Numbered from the stretch's first letter, positions 17,547-26,162 are shown. The stretch: DNA of 64,000 nt from Halomonas alimentaria (GCF_009902005.1 NZ_WUTT01000001.1:1204541-1268540); one strand, 5' to 3'. Made by a program: numbers and translations. The notes: generated by a model from the sequence alone, not told the origin.

Positions 17547-17590
17547 CGAGGGGCGCGGGGAGAGATCCTCGCGCCCCTCGTCGCGTTTTT
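17547..17590 (+). terminator. Rho-independent terminator after rplI
   Basis: Stem CGAGGGGCGCG (17547-17557) with CGCGCCCCTCG (17570-17580), then a T5 run at 17586-17590. The T-run also abuts the presumed dnaB promoter, whose -10-like TAGAAT lies at 17608-17613. Confidence 0.9.
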
Positions 17591-17647
17591 ATTGTGTCTG
17601 TCTGGGGTAGAATGGCGACCCCGCAATGCCCAGGGTGAACCATCGCC

Positions 17648-19036
17648 ATGTCAGAGATGCTCGAGCACGACCAGGAAACCGCCGCCCTCAAGGTACCGCC
17701 CCACTCGCTGGAGGCGGAGCAGTCGGTGCTGGGCGGACTGATGCTCGACAACCAGGCCTGGGACAACGTCGCCGACCGCCTGGTGGCCGACGACTTCTAT
17801 CGCTACGAGCACCGCCTGATCTTCAACGTCATGGCGGAGCTTGCCGAGTCGGCGCGGCCGCTGGACGTGGTGACCCTCTCCGAGGCGCTGGAGGGGCGTG
17901 ACCAGCTGGACACCGTGGGCGGCCTGGCTACCCTCGCCGAACTGGCCCGCAATACCCCCTCCGCGAGCAATATCCGCGCCTATGCCGATATCGTTCGCGA
18001 GCGGGCGACCCTGCGCAAGCTGATCCGTGCCGCCAGCCAGATCGCCGATGGTGCCTTCAGCCCCCAGGGGCGGCCGGCGGATGAGCTGGTCGACGAGGCC
18101 GAGCGGCTGGTGTTCCAGATCAGCGAGGAGCGCCCCAAGTCGGGCGGCCCCATCGGCATGAGCGAGCTGCTCGCCAAGGCGGTGGACCGCATCGACGAGC
18201 TGTTCAACATGAAGGGCGAGATGACCGGCCTCTCCACCGGCTTCCGCGACCTGGACGAGATGACCTCGGGGCTGCAGCCCTCGGACCTGGTGATCATCGC
18301 CGGGAGGCCCTCGATGGGCAAGACCACCTTCGCGATGAACATCGTCGAACATGCCGTCATCTCCAGCGAGAAGCCGGTGATGGTGTTCTCCATGGAGATG
18401 CCCGCCGATGCCCTGATGCTGCGCATGCTCTCGTCGCTGGGGCGCATCGACCAGACGCGGGTGCGTACCGGCCAGCTGGAGGACGAGGACTGGCCGCGGC
18501 TGACCTCGGCAGTGAACCTGCTCAAGGACAAGCAGCTGTTCATCGATGATACCGCCGCGCTGTCGCCCAACGAGATGCGCTCGCGGATCCGCCGCCTGGT
18601 GCGTGAGCACGGCAACGTCGGCCTGGTGATGATCGACTACCTGCAGCTGATGCAGATCCCCGGCTTCTCCGAGAACCGTACCGGCGAGATATCCGAGATA
18701 TCCCGCTCGCTCAAGGGGCTGGCCAAGGAGTTCGGCTGTCCGGTGGTGGCGCTCTCCCAGCTCAACCGCTCCCTCGAGCAGCGACCCAACAAGCGGCCGG
18801 TGATGTCGGACCTGCGCGAATCCGGCGCCATCGAGCAGGATGCCGACGTGATCGCCTTCGTCTATCGTGACGAGGTCTATAATCCCGACAACCCCGACAA
18901 TCAGGGGCTGGCCGAGCTGATCATCGGCAAGCAACGTAACGGCCCCATCGGCACGGTGCATATGGCCTTCATCGGTCGCTATACCCGCTTCGAGGACCTG
19001 GCGCCCGACAGCTATGGAGATGGCTTCGGCGAGTGA
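17648..19036 (+). CDS. dnaB: Replicative DNA helicase
   Basis: A 462-aa DnaB, the hexameric helicase of the replication fork. The N-terminal primase-interacting domain (about 15-120) contains PPHSLEAEQSVLGGLM; the RecA-like C-terminal domain has Walker A GRPSMGKT at 219-226, Walker B as VMIDYLQLM, and the QLNRSLEQR and DLRESGAIEQDADVI motifs. There is no intein. It is near rplI, as in many gammaproteobacteria. Confidence 0.98.
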   Translation: MSEMLEHDQETAALKVPPHSLEAEQSVLGGLMLDNQAWDNVADRLVADDFYRYEHRLIFNVMAELAESARPLDVVTLSEALEGRDQLDTVGGLATLAELARNTPSASNIRAYADIVRERATLRKLIRAASQIADGAFSPQGRPADELVDEAERLVFQISEERPKSGGPIGMSELLAKAVDRIDELFNMKGEMTGLSTGFRDLDEMTSGLQPSDLVIIAGRPSMGKTTFAMNIVEHAVISSEKPVMVFSMEMPADALMLRMLSSLGRIDQTRVRTGQLEDEDWPRLTSAVNLLKDKQLFIDDTAALSPNEMRSRIRRLVREHGNVGLVMIDYLQLMQIPGFSENRTGEISEISRSLKGLAKEFGCPVVALSQLNRSLEQRPNKRPVMSDLRESGAIEQDADVIAFVYRDEVYNPDNPDNQGLAELIIGKQRNGPIGTVHMAFIGRYTRFEDLAPDSYGDGFGE

Positions 19037-19052
19037 GCGCGGGCGTCGCGGG

Positions 19053-19080
19053 TTGAGCCGGGGCGAGGGGCCCGTATAAT
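19053..19080 (+). promoter_or_regulatory. Promoter of the small gene at 19116
   Basis: -35 TTGAGC (19053-19058), a 16-nt spacer and a consensus -10 TATAAT (19075-19080), 36 nt before the start codon. Confidence 0.7.
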
Positions 19081-19115
19081 GCCCACCCCCCGAACGAGTA
19101 CAGGAAGGAGGCAGC

Positions 19116-19409
19116 ATGGCAGGCGGATTTCAGCGCGGCAATCGACGCCGCACCCCCAAGCTGGAGGCGCGCGGCGAGCTCCAGTCCGTGGAGCGTGAAG
19201 GCCCGTTCAAGGAGTGGCTGGGCATGCCCGACCTCTACCGCTACCAGCTGATGGTGGAGGGTGAGACCTACAGCTACCAGACCGAGGACGCTGAACTGCC
19301 GGTGGCGGTGGGTGACCGTGTGGTGTTCCGCTACAAGGAGACCAAGGCCGGCAAGTGGGTCGACCGGAACTCCCTGGGCAAGGCGATCGATCCTTCCGAC
19401 TATCAATAG
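19116..19409 (+). CDS. Small conserved-looking protein, function unknown
   Basis: A 97-aa soluble protein. The first 15 residues are basic (RGNRRRTPK); the rest reads as a compact beta-rich domain with alternating hydrophobic and charged residues (YRYQLMVEGETYSYQT, VGDRVVFRYKE). It has an excellent ribosome site (AGGAAGGAGG), its own consensus promoter and the local codon bias, so it is very likely expressed. I do not recognise the family. It lies between dnaB and another small gene. Confidence 0.75.
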   Translation: MAGGFQRGNRRRTPKLEARGELQSVEREGPFKEWLGMPDLYRYQLMVEGETYSYQTEDAELPVAVGDRVVFRYKETKAGKWVDRNSLGKAIDPSDYQ

Positions 19410-19528
19410 CTTGTGGAACTCTCCTGGGGTCTCGTAGTCACATTTTCGACATGCAGCCGTCACCCTGGCGTCATCCTCCGGCGCCAGTCTGTGAGGACAT
19501 GCAACTATAAGACACCCTGGAGGGATCC

Positions 19529-19831
19529 ATGGATTTTCACGACCTCAAGGCCTTCGCGGCCCATCATGACAACTACGAGATTCGCGTCATCGGCCATGCC
19601 GGCAGTCGCTTCTATCAGGTAGAGCTGGAGGACATCGAGGGGCAGCGACACATGCTGACCCGTCAGGGCAAGCCGGTGCTGTTCCGCGCCCTGGACGACG
19701 TCTATGTGGAGCTCAAGCGTGCCGGCATTCACCGCGCTTACCTGGTGCAGCAGGTGCCTCACGACGAGGTGATCGGCCGCGCCACCCACTATCAGGACCC
19801 GCTGACTTCACGCATGCCGCTGGTCTTCTGA
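19529..19831 (+). CDS. Small protein, possibly of the DUF6482 family
   Basis: A 100-aa acidic protein with a mixed alpha/beta pattern, no signal and no membrane segment. The size and the N-terminal MDFHDLKAFAA... and YxVELEDxxG features are reminiscent of DUF6482 proteins of Halomonas and Pseudomonas, a weak recollection-based call. Start ATG with CTGGAGGGATCC upstream. In the 119 nt before it there is a 6-bp hairpin, CTGGCG (19465-19470) / CGCCAG (19482-19487). Function unknown. Confidence 0.7.
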   Translation: MDFHDLKAFAAHHDNYEIRVIGHAGSRFYQVELEDIEGQRHMLTRQGKPVLFRALDDVYVELKRAGIHRAYLVQQVPHDEVIGRATHYQDPLTSRMPLVF

Positions 19832-19889
19832 GCATCGTTCCGGTTTCTCGGCCGGCCCCTTCTCGTAGACCGCCTCCCGGCGAGACGAT

Positions 19890-20282
19890 TCACCGCCGCC
19901 GCTTCTCCAGCCAGCGTCCCAGGCGCACCCGGCGGCGGGCAAACCAGCGATAACCCGCATCCATCAGCCCCGCCAGTCCCGGCAGGGTGCTCAGCCATAC
20001 CAGCCGCTGGTAGCCCAGCACCGCGTAGAGCGCGCGGCTGGCGTCCATGCCGATGTACCAGTGGCCCCTGGCGTCCTGCAGGTGCAGCCGGCCCATCATT
20101 TCCTCGAAGGTCCGGCCCTGCGCCGTGGCGTCGAAGTCCGGTGCCTGGATATCCACCAGTGCCACACGCGCCCGTCGTGGATGTCGTTCCAGCCAGGCCA
20201 CCTCACGCTGGCACAGCGGGCAGTCGCCGTCGTGGTAGAGGGTGACCGGCGGCGTGGCGGCGAGGGTATCGCGACGGCTCAT
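19890..20282 (-). CDS. DCC family thiol-disulfide oxidoreductase (DUF393)
   Basis: A 130-aa protein with the DUF393 signature DGDCPLCQREVAWL at about residues 18-31, where the CxxC pair gives the family its predicted thioredoxin-like redox role. Residues 85-115 contain the typical GYQRLVWLSTLPGLAGLMDAGYRWFARRR tail region. It overlaps the photolyase-like gene by 4 nt (ATGA), so the two are translationally coupled. DCC genes are often found next to photolyase genes; what they reduce is unknown. Confidence 0.85.
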   Translation of the reverse strand: MSRRDTLAATPPVTLYHDGDCPLCQREVAWLERHPRRARVALVDIQAPDFDATAQGRTFEEMMGRLHLQDARGHWYIGMDASRALYAVLGYQRLVWLSTLPGLAGLMDAGYRWFARRRVRLGRWLEKRRR

Positions 20283-21889
20283 GGGGTCTCCTCCTGGCGC
20301 GTGGTGCGGTAACCGGCGAGATGGCGGCGGCGCTCTTCAACGTCTCCCGCCTGGCGCCAGGCCGAGCTTCGCGGCAGCGCCGCCAGGAAGGCCTCCGCCT
20401 GCTCTCGCATGGCCGAACGCTTCTCGTCGCTCATCCTGGCCAGCGAGCCATAGATCAGTTTCATGCGCGGGTTGGCCGAGAGAGTCTCGGCATGACGCTC
20501 CAGGAAGCGCCAGTAGAGGCTGTTGAGCGGGCAGGCGTCGTCCCCGGTGACCCGCTTCGGGTCGAAGCGGCAGTGGCGACAGTGGTCCGACATGCGGTCG
20601 ATATACTTGCCCGAGGCGCAGTAGGGCTTGGAGCCCATCAGGCCGCCATCGGCATGCAGCACCATCCCCAGGGTATTGGGCAGCTCCACCCACTCGCAGG
20701 CATCGGCGTAGACCGCCAGGTACCAGTCGCAGAGCGCCTCCGGCGATACATCACACAGCAGTGCGATGTTGCCGGTCACCATCAGCCGCTGGATATGGTG
20801 AGCATAGGCGTTGTCGCGGGTCATCTCGATGGCGCGCGCAAGGCAGCGCAGCTCGGTGTCGCCGCTCCAGTAGCAGGCCGGCAGGTCGCCCTCGGCCCCC
20901 AGGGCGTTGCCCGTCTTGTAATCGGGCATGCGTGTCCAGTAGAGGCCGCGCACATACTCCCTCCAGCCCAGGATCTGGCGTATAAAGCCCTCCACCGAGT
21001 TCAGCGGGGCGTGCCCCTCGAGATACTCCCGCTCCGCCGCCTCGCACACCTCGCGAGGCGACAGCAGCCCCAGGTTGAGTGCCGCCGCGAGCCGCGAGTG
21101 GAACAGGAAGGGCTCGACGTCGCTGATGGCGTCCTGGTAGCGACCGAACTCGGGGAGCAGGTGCTGGATGAAATGGCGCAGGTCGACCAGCGCCTGGCGC
21201 CGCGTCACCGGCCAGTGGAAGCCCTCGAGGCTGCCGAAGTGGTCGCCGAAGTGCTCCGCCACCAGCGCCAGGACCTCCTCGGTGACGGCGTCCCGACGGT
21301 GGTGCGGGGGTTCCGGGGCCGTGAGTGACTCCGGCAGCGGCTCGCGGTTGTCGTGGTCGAAGTTCCACTGCCCGCCGGCGGGCTGGTCATCCTCCATCAG
21401 GAGGCCCGTTCGCCGTCGCTGCTCCCGGTAGAAGTACTCCAGGCGCAGCGACTTTCGGCCGCGCGCCCAGGCGGCGAAGTCGTCCGGAGTGGTATAGAAG
21501 CGGTCATCCTCGAGCAGGCGCCAGGGCAGGGCGGCGCGCACACGCTCGTGCATCGCCTGCCACAGCCGCCACTCCCCGGGACGCATGACCTGGATCTCGT
21601 CGCAGCCGTAGAGGGCTGCCAGCCGCTCCGCCTCCTGGATCAGCCCCTGGGCGTTGTCGGCATCGTCCAGGGCGCTGTAGTGCACCCGGAAGCCCCTGTC
21701 GCGAAGTTCGGCGGCGAAGTGGCGCATGGCGGCCAGGATCAGTGCGATCTTCTGTGGGTGGTGGGGCACATAGGTGCCTTCGGCGGCCACCTCGCAGAGC
21801 GCCACCACGGCACCGTCGGGTGGGTCGCGCAGGCTGGCGAGCGTCGGGGTGAGCTGGTCGCCGAGCACCAGTACCAGGGGGCGGGACAT
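20279..21889 (-). CDS. Iron-sulfur cryptochrome/photolyase (FeS-BCP, PhrB-like)
   Basis: A 536-aa protein of the FeS bacterial cryptochrome/photolyase class (COG3046), related to Agrobacterium PhrB, a (6-4) photolyase. The N terminus VLVLGDQLTP and the HHPQKIALILAAMRHF helix are family hallmarks. C-terminal cysteines in SDHCRHCRFDPK and DDACPLNSLYW, with one further upstream, should hold the 4Fe-4S cluster. The start at 21889 (MSRPLVLVLGDQLTP) matches the family; the open frame reaching 22237 has no family similarity. It precedes the coupled DCC gene and is divergent from hemH. The promoter region carries TGTACA-type half-sites. Confidence 0.9.
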   Translation of the reverse strand: MSRPLVLVLGDQLTPTLASLRDPPDGAVVALCEVAAEGTYVPHHPQKIALILAAMRHFAAELRDRGFRVHYSALDDADNAQGLIQEAERLAALYGCDEIQVMRPGEWRLWQAMHERVRAALPWRLLEDDRFYTTPDDFAAWARGRKSLRLEYFYREQRRRTGLLMEDDQPAGGQWNFDHDNREPLPESLTAPEPPHHRRDAVTEEVLALVAEHFGDHFGSLEGFHWPVTRRQALVDLRHFIQHLLPEFGRYQDAISDVEPFLFHSRLAAALNLGLLSPREVCEAAEREYLEGHAPLNSVEGFIRQILGWREYVRGLYWTRMPDYKTGNALGAEGDLPACYWSGDTELRCLARAIEMTRDNAYAHHIQRLMVTGNIALLCDVSPEALCDWYLAVYADACEWVELPNTLGMVLHADGGLMGSKPYCASGKYIDRMSDHCRHCRFDPKRVTGDDACPLNSLYWRFLERHAETLSANPRMKLIYGSLARMSDEKRSAMREQAEAFLAALPRSSAWRQAGDVEERRRHLAGYRTTRQEETP

Positions 21890-21904
21890 GGCTTGACCTC
21901 GAAT

Positions 21905-21928
21905 TGTACAAATCCATTTGATAGTACA
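21905..21928. promoter_or_regulatory. TGTACA-type operator, photolyase/hemH intergenic region
   Basis: TGTACA (21905-21910) and AGTACA (21923-21928) with exactly 12 nt between them. This is one mismatch from the T(G/A)TACA-N12-T(G/A)TACA sites I recall for LitR/PplR-type light-responsive MerR regulators. It lies 16-39 nt upstream of the photolyase start codon. A related motif precedes the DASH cryptochrome operon at 35125. Confidence 0.55.
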
Positions 21929-21955
21929 ACCCGATCGCCGTCGTCGCGAGGGTCC

Positions 21956-21964
21956 TGATACACT
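21956..21964 (+). promoter_or_regulatory. Possible extended -10 promoter of hemH
   Basis: TGA-TACACT with the hexamer at 21959-21964, 46 nt before the hemH ATG. No recognisable -35. Confidence 0.4.
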
Positions 21965-22009
21965 AGCCCCGTTTTCAACAACCGCACGTATCGACCAAGG
22001 AGCCAGCCC

Positions 22010-23098
22010 ATGACCACCGCGACCCCGGATTCGGCCAATTCCGGCATGGACCACCCCGGCAGCGGCCGCCTGGCCCATGCGCCGGATGACCATCCGCCGA
22101 TTCCGCGCGCCCGGGTCGGCGTGGTGCTGGTCAATCTGGGCACCCCGGACGCCACCGACTACTGGTCCATGCGCCGCTACCTGAGTGAGTTCCTCTCCGA
22201 CAAGCGGGTGGTGGACTATCCGAGCTGGAAGTGGCAACCGCTGCTGCAGCTGATCATCCTTTCGCGGCGGCCCTTCAAGTCCGGCGAGGCCTACCGTGGC
22301 ATCTGGAACACCGAGAAGGACGAGAGTCCGCTGTTGACCATCACCCGGAATCAGACCCGCAAGGTGGCCGAGGGGCTCGAGGAGCGCTACGGCGATCAGG
22401 TGATGGTCGACTTCGCCATGCGCTACGGCAATCCCTCTACCGACAGCGTGCTAAAGCGCCTTCAGGCGGCGGGCTGCGAGCGTATCCTGTTCTTCCCGCT
22501 CTACCCCCAGTACGCCTCGCCCACCACCGCCACCGCCAACGATCATGCCTTCCGAACCCTGATGAAGCTCAAGTGGCAGCCGGCGATTCGCACGGTGCCG
22601 GCCTATTTCGAGCATCCCCGCTATGTCGAGGCCCTGGCCAACTCGGTACGTGAGGCGTATGACGCCGCCGAGACGCCGCCGGAGGTGCTGGTGGCCTCCT
22701 ATCATGGCGTGCCCAAGCGCTTCCTTATGGAAGGCGACCCCTACCACTGCCAGTGCCAGAAGACCACGCGACTGCTGCGCGAGGCCCTGGGCTGGGAAAA
22801 GGACAAGATCCAGACCGCCTTCCAGTCCCAGTTCGGTCCCGAGGAGTGGGTGGGGCCGGCCACCGTGGAGCATGTCGCCGAACTGGCGCGCCAGGGCAGG
22901 AAGCATATCGCCGTGGTCTCGCCGGCCTTCTCGGCCGACTGCGTGGAGACCCTGGAGGAGATCCAGGAGGAGATTCGCGACGCCTTCCTCGAGGCGGGCG
23001 GCGAGACCTTCACCTACGTGCCCTGTCTCAACGACCGCGAGGATCATGTCGCCGCGCTGCTCGCCATCATCCATAACGAGCTGGGTGGCTGGGTGTAG
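22010..23098 (+). CDS. hemH: Ferrochelatase
   Basis: A 362-aa ferrochelatase that inserts Fe2+ into protoporphyrin IX, the last step of haem synthesis. The core starts at GVVLVNLGTP near residue 40, so there is an N-terminal extension of about 35 residues relative to E. coli (320 aa). The metal-binding His232 is in SYHGVPKRF and the catalytic acid is Glu313 in SADCVETLEEI. The start has AAGGAGCC 7 nt upstream. It is divergent from the FeS photolyase; haem and photolyase genes often share light control, which the shared intergenic operator-like site would allow. Confidence 0.96.
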   Translation: MTTATPDSANSGMDHPGSGRLAHAPDDHPPIPRARVGVVLVNLGTPDATDYWSMRRYLSEFLSDKRVVDYPSWKWQPLLQLIILSRRPFKSGEAYRGIWNTEKDESPLLTITRNQTRKVAEGLEERYGDQVMVDFAMRYGNPSTDSVLKRLQAAGCERILFFPLYPQYASPTTATANDHAFRTLMKLKWQPAIRTVPAYFEHPRYVEALANSVREAYDAAETPPEVLVASYHGVPKRFLMEGDPYHCQCQKTTRLLREALGWEKDKIQTAFQSQFGPEEWVGPATVEHVAELARQGRKHIAVVSPAFSADCVETLEEIQEEIRDAFLEAGGETFTYVPCLNDREDHVAALLAIIHNELGGWV

Positions 23099-23120
23099 TC
23101 GTCGCAGCCGCAACACAGAA

Positions 23121-23153
23121 CGCATCGGGCCCGCCATTGGCGGGCCCGATGCG
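23121..23153. terminator. Bidirectional terminator between hemH and mrpG (operon 1)
   Basis: A perfect 15-bp stem, CGCATCGGGCCCGCC (23121-23135) with GGCGGGCCCGATGCG (23139-23153), and a 3-nt loop. It abuts the mrpG stop codon. Confidence 0.85.
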
Positions 23154-23154
23154 C

Positions 23155-23547
23155 TCAGCCGTGGCCGCGGTCGGGGTGGGGTACCGGCTTCTCGCCGACC
23201 TCCTCGGGGCGTAGTTCCACGGGGGTGCCGATGGTCTTGTCCGCATGCTTGAGCTTCAGGTGCAGGCCGGTCTTGGCCAGCAGGTGGGCGCTGACCGGGG
23301 CGGTGATGAACAGGAACAGGGTGATCAGCATCTCCTGGATGTCGGGCTTGCCCTCGGTGCCCCAGAAGTAGAGCATCGAGCCGACCAGTATGCAGCCGAT
23401 CCCCAGGGTGGTGGCCTTGGTGGGGCCGTGCAGGCGCATGTAGAAGTCGCGCAGGTGGGCCATGCCCAGTGAGCCGATGAACACGAAGGCGCCGCCGGCC
23501 ACCAGCAGCAGGGAGGTGACTCCCTCGATAATCAGATGCAGGGTCAT
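23155..23547 (-). CDS. mrpG: Mrp antiporter subunit G, operon 1
   Basis: A 130-aa membrane protein with three hydrophobic segments and the MrpG/PhaG signature LGMAHLRDFYMRLHGPTKATTLGIG. The last 30 residues are a polar tail. Start at 23547 with TAGGAGGCGTC before it; the longer open frame to 23667 is the overlapping mrpF in another frame. Last gene of the six-gene operon 1; the subunit is essential for the Mrp Na+(K+)/H+ antiporter complex in studied systems. Confidence 0.93.
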   Translation of the reverse strand: MTLHLIIEGVTSLLLVAGGAFVFIGSLGMAHLRDFYMRLHGPTKATTLGIGCILVGSMLYFWGTEGKPDIQEMLITLFLFITAPVSAHLLAKTGLHLKLKHADKTIGTPVELRPEEVGEKPVPHPDRGHG

Positions 23548-23555
23548 GACGCCTC

Positions 23556-23825
23556 CTATTCGATGATGTCGCCACGCAGCAGGTACTTGCACACCGCCAC
23601 GGTACTGATGAAGCCGAGCATGGCGATCAGCAGCGCCGACTCGAAGTAGGTCTTGGTGTTGAGCCACAGCCCCAGCAGCACGATCAGCGCGATGGAGTTG
23701 ATGTACATGGTATCCAGCGCCAGCAGGCGGTCGGGCATGTCCGGGCCGATGGTCAGCCGATAGACGTTCAGCGCCAGCGCCGCCACCACCAGGGCCAGGC
23801 AGGTAAAGAGAGCGACCTCTAGCAT
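23556..23825 (-). CDS. mrpF: Mrp antiporter subunit F, operon 1
   Basis: An 89-aa protein with three transmembrane helices and the MrpF motif GPDMPDRLLALDTMYIN. It overlaps the end of mrpE by 7 nt and precedes mrpG by 8 nt. Confidence 0.93.
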   Translation of the reverse strand: MLEVALFTCLALVVAALALNVYRLTIGPDMPDRLLALDTMYINSIALIVLLGLWLNTKTYFESALLIAMLGFISTVAVCKYLLRGDIIE

Positions 23826-24316
23826 TCGTAGATCTCCTTCAGTGGCCGTTCGTAACGCTCGCGAATGGTCTCGATCAGTGCGTCATCATCCTCCACGTCC
23901 AGGGCGTGGATCAGCAGCGACTTGCCATCCAGGCGCAGGTTGGCCGACACCGTGCCGGGCGTCAGGCTGATGGTGTTGGCCAGCAGGGTAACGGTGAAGC
24001 GGTCCTCCAGCATCAGCGGGTACTCCACGAAGTGGGGCCGCAGGCGCCGCCAGGGGTTGATGATCAGCCAGGCCACCTGGACGTTGGCGATCACGATATC
24101 GCCGAGTACGCGCAGCGCAAAGCGCAGCAGCAGACCCGGCTTCTTCACATGGGGCTGGGCGTCCCAGAAGCGGTGGGTCACCAGCGGGATCACTACCGCC
24201 AGGACGCCGCCCAGCAGGAGGTGGCCGAAGGCGATGCTGCGCACCATCAGCAGCCAGACGATCAGCAACAGGATTGACAGCAGCGGGGTGGGCAACCAGG
24301 CACGAGGCGTGATCAT
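23819..24316 (-). CDS. mrpE: Mrp antiporter subunit E, operon 1
   Basis: A 165-aa protein: two or three N-terminal membrane segments, then a soluble C-terminal domain with the MrpE motif LLANTISLTPGTVSANL and a closing segment IHALDVEDDDALIETIRERYER. The start at 24316 overlaps the mrpD stop by 4 nt (ATGA). Confidence 0.93.
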   Translation of the reverse strand: MITPRAWLPTPLLSILLLIVWLLMVRSIAFGHLLLGGVLAVVIPLVTHRFWDAQPHVKKPGLLLRFALRVLGDIVIANVQVAWLIINPWRRLRPHFVEYPLMLEDRFTVTLLANTISLTPGTVSANLRLDGKSLLIHALDVEDDDALIETIRERYERPLKEIYEC

Positions 24317-25821
24317 GGGGCGTCTCCCTCGGTGTTCAACAGCGTCCGGGTCAGCGATTCGGGATTCGCCAGCTGCTCGGCCGTGGCGTCGGTGTAGTCG
24401 ACCAGCGGCCCAGCCAGGACCACCAGCAGCGGGGCGACGCCGATCAGCCAGGCGACGCCGAACCACTGGCGATGCGCCAGGCGCTGGCCGTCGGCCTCGC
24501 CGGTGCTGCGCCAGAATAGCGTCGAGCCGGCCCGGGAGAGGGCAATGATGGCGGCGAGCCCCGAGAGCAGCAGGATCGGCCACAGCCAGGCGCGCTCCGC
24601 ACCCTCGGCGGCAGCCAGCAGCAGCGCCTTGCCGATGGCACCGGAGAGCGGTGGCATGCCCGCCACGGCGATGGCACCGGCGAAGAACAGCACGGCCAGC
24701 CAACCCCCCTGGCGCAGCGGGCGGCCCTTGACCAGCCGGGTGCCGGCCTGGCCGCGCTGGGCGCCGATCATCTCGGCGAGCAGGAACAGCCCGCCGGTGA
24801 TCAGGGTAGTGTGGATCAGGTAGTAGAGCAGGGCAGAGACCGCCGCCGGGGTGCCGATTCCGATCCCCGCCAACAGGGTGCCCACCGAGACCAGCACCAG
24901 GTAAGCCACCAGCAGGCGCAGGTCCCGGGCGGCCAGGACGCCGATCGCGGCCGCCACCAGGGTGCCCAGTGATAGCCACCATACCCACGCCTGTTCCAGA
25001 TTGGCCAGCGGCCCGGCGGCCTCGCCGAAGACCAGCGAGTAGACCCGCAGGATGGCGTAGATACCTACCTTGGTCATGATCGCGAACAGTGCCGCCACCG
25101 GCGCCGGAGCCGCTGCATAGGCCTTGGGCAGCCAGAAGTAGAGCGGCAGGATGGCGGCCTTGAGGCCAAACACCACCAGCAGCATCAGCCCGCCGGCCAC
25201 CACCAGCCCCTCGCGCTCGGCGGGAAGCGTGGCCAGTCGGGTGGCCATGTCGGCCATGTTGAGGGTGCCGGTGGCGCCGTAGAGGATGCCCACCGCGATC
25301 AGGAACAGCGATGACCCGGCCAGGTTGAGCACCACGTAGTGAACCCCGGACATGATCCGCTCCTTGCCGCCACCGTGCAGCAGCAGGGCATAGGAGGCGA
25401 GCAGCAGGACCTCGAAGAACACGAACAGGTTGAACAGATCGCCGGTCAGGAAGGCCCCGTTGATGCCCATCAGCTGCCACTGGAAGAGGCCGTGAAAGTT
25501 GCTGCCGCGCTCGTCATCGCCGGCGCAGGCGAACACCACGGCGCCCACCGCCAGCACTGCAGTGAGCAGCACCATGAGTGCCGAGAGTCGGTCGAGCACC
25601 AGTACGATACCGAAGGGGGGCTGCCAGTCCCCCAGGGCGTAGTAGGTTACCTCGCCGCCGGCGGCGCGAGCCACCAGGGCGATGCCCACCAGCAGCAGGG
25701 CGAGGGTGGCGCCGGTGCCGATCAGGCGCTTGACGCGGACGCTGCCCTGACGCTGGAAGAGCAGCAGGATGCCTGCCACCAGCGGCAGCACCACCGGCAG
25801 CACGATCAGGTGGGAGCTCAT
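24313..25821 (-). CDS. mrpD: Mrp antiporter subunit D, operon 1
   Basis: A 502-aa polytopic protein of the proton-translocating NuoN/NuoM/MrpD family, about 14 helices. The family parts are WQLMGINGAFLTGDLFNLFVFFEVLLLASY and the broken helix region KAAILPLYFWLPKAYAAAPAPVAALFA with its conserved Lys. It is one of the two large ion-path subunits. It overlaps mrpC by 4 nt and mrpE by 4 nt. Confidence 0.95.
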   Translation of the reverse strand: MSSHLIVLPVVLPLVAGILLLFQRQGSVRVKRLIGTGATLALLLVGIALVARAAGGEVTYYALGDWQPPFGIVLVLDRLSALMVLLTAVLAVGAVVFACAGDDERGSNFHGLFQWQLMGINGAFLTGDLFNLFVFFEVLLLASYALLLHGGGKERIMSGVHYVVLNLAGSSLFLIAVGILYGATGTLNMADMATRLATLPAEREGLVVAGGLMLLVVFGLKAAILPLYFWLPKAYAAAPAPVAALFAIMTKVGIYAILRVYSLVFGEAAGPLANLEQAWVWWLSLGTLVAAAIGVLAARDLRLLVAYLVLVSVGTLLAGIGIGTPAAVSALLYYLIHTTLITGGLFLLAEMIGAQRGQAGTRLVKGRPLRQGGWLAVLFFAGAIAVAGMPPLSGAIGKALLLAAAEGAERAWLWPILLLSGLAAIIALSRAGSTLFWRSTGEADGQRLAHRQWFGVAWLIGVAPLLVVLAGPLVDYTDATAEQLANPESLTRTLLNTEGDAP

Positions 25822-26162
25822 CGACGTCCCTCCCCGGCTTCATGCTTGCGGCCGTCGACATGGTCGTTGCCCGCCTCGCTGCGCGCGCGCATGGCTAGTA
25901 TCACCACGAAGGCGGTCATGGCGAAGCCGATGACGATGGCGGTCAGCACTAGTGCCTGGGGCAGCGGGTCGGCGTAGTCGCCTGCCCCGTCGACCAGTGC
26001 GGCACCATCGGTGGTCAGGCCGCCCATGGAGAATAGGAACAGGTTCACCGCGTAGGAGAGCAGGGTCAGGCCCACCACGACGGGGAAGGTTCGCGAGCGC
26101 AGGATCAGGTAGAGCCCGCAGGCGGTGAGAACACCGGTGGTGATGGCGTAGAGGCTTTCCAT
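25818..26162 (-). CDS. mrpC: Mrp antiporter subunit C, operon 1
   Basis: A 114-aa NuoK-like subunit with three helices and the signature [22 protein letters not shown] polar tail of about 20 residues follows. The ATG at 26162 overlaps the mrpA stop; an AGGAGTCC site precedes it inside mrpA. Confidence 0.94.
   Translation of the reverse strand: MESLYAITTGVLTACGLYLILRSRTFPVVVGLTLLSYAVNLFLFSMGGLTTDGAALVDGAGDYADPLPQALVLTAIVIGFAMTAFVVILAMRARSEAGNDHVDGRKHEAGEGRR

Noticed and set aside
21890..22237. N-terminal extension of the photolyase-like frame by 116 residues
   Set aside because: Crosses the divergent hemH start and its promoter; family members start at MSRPLVLVLGDQLTP.
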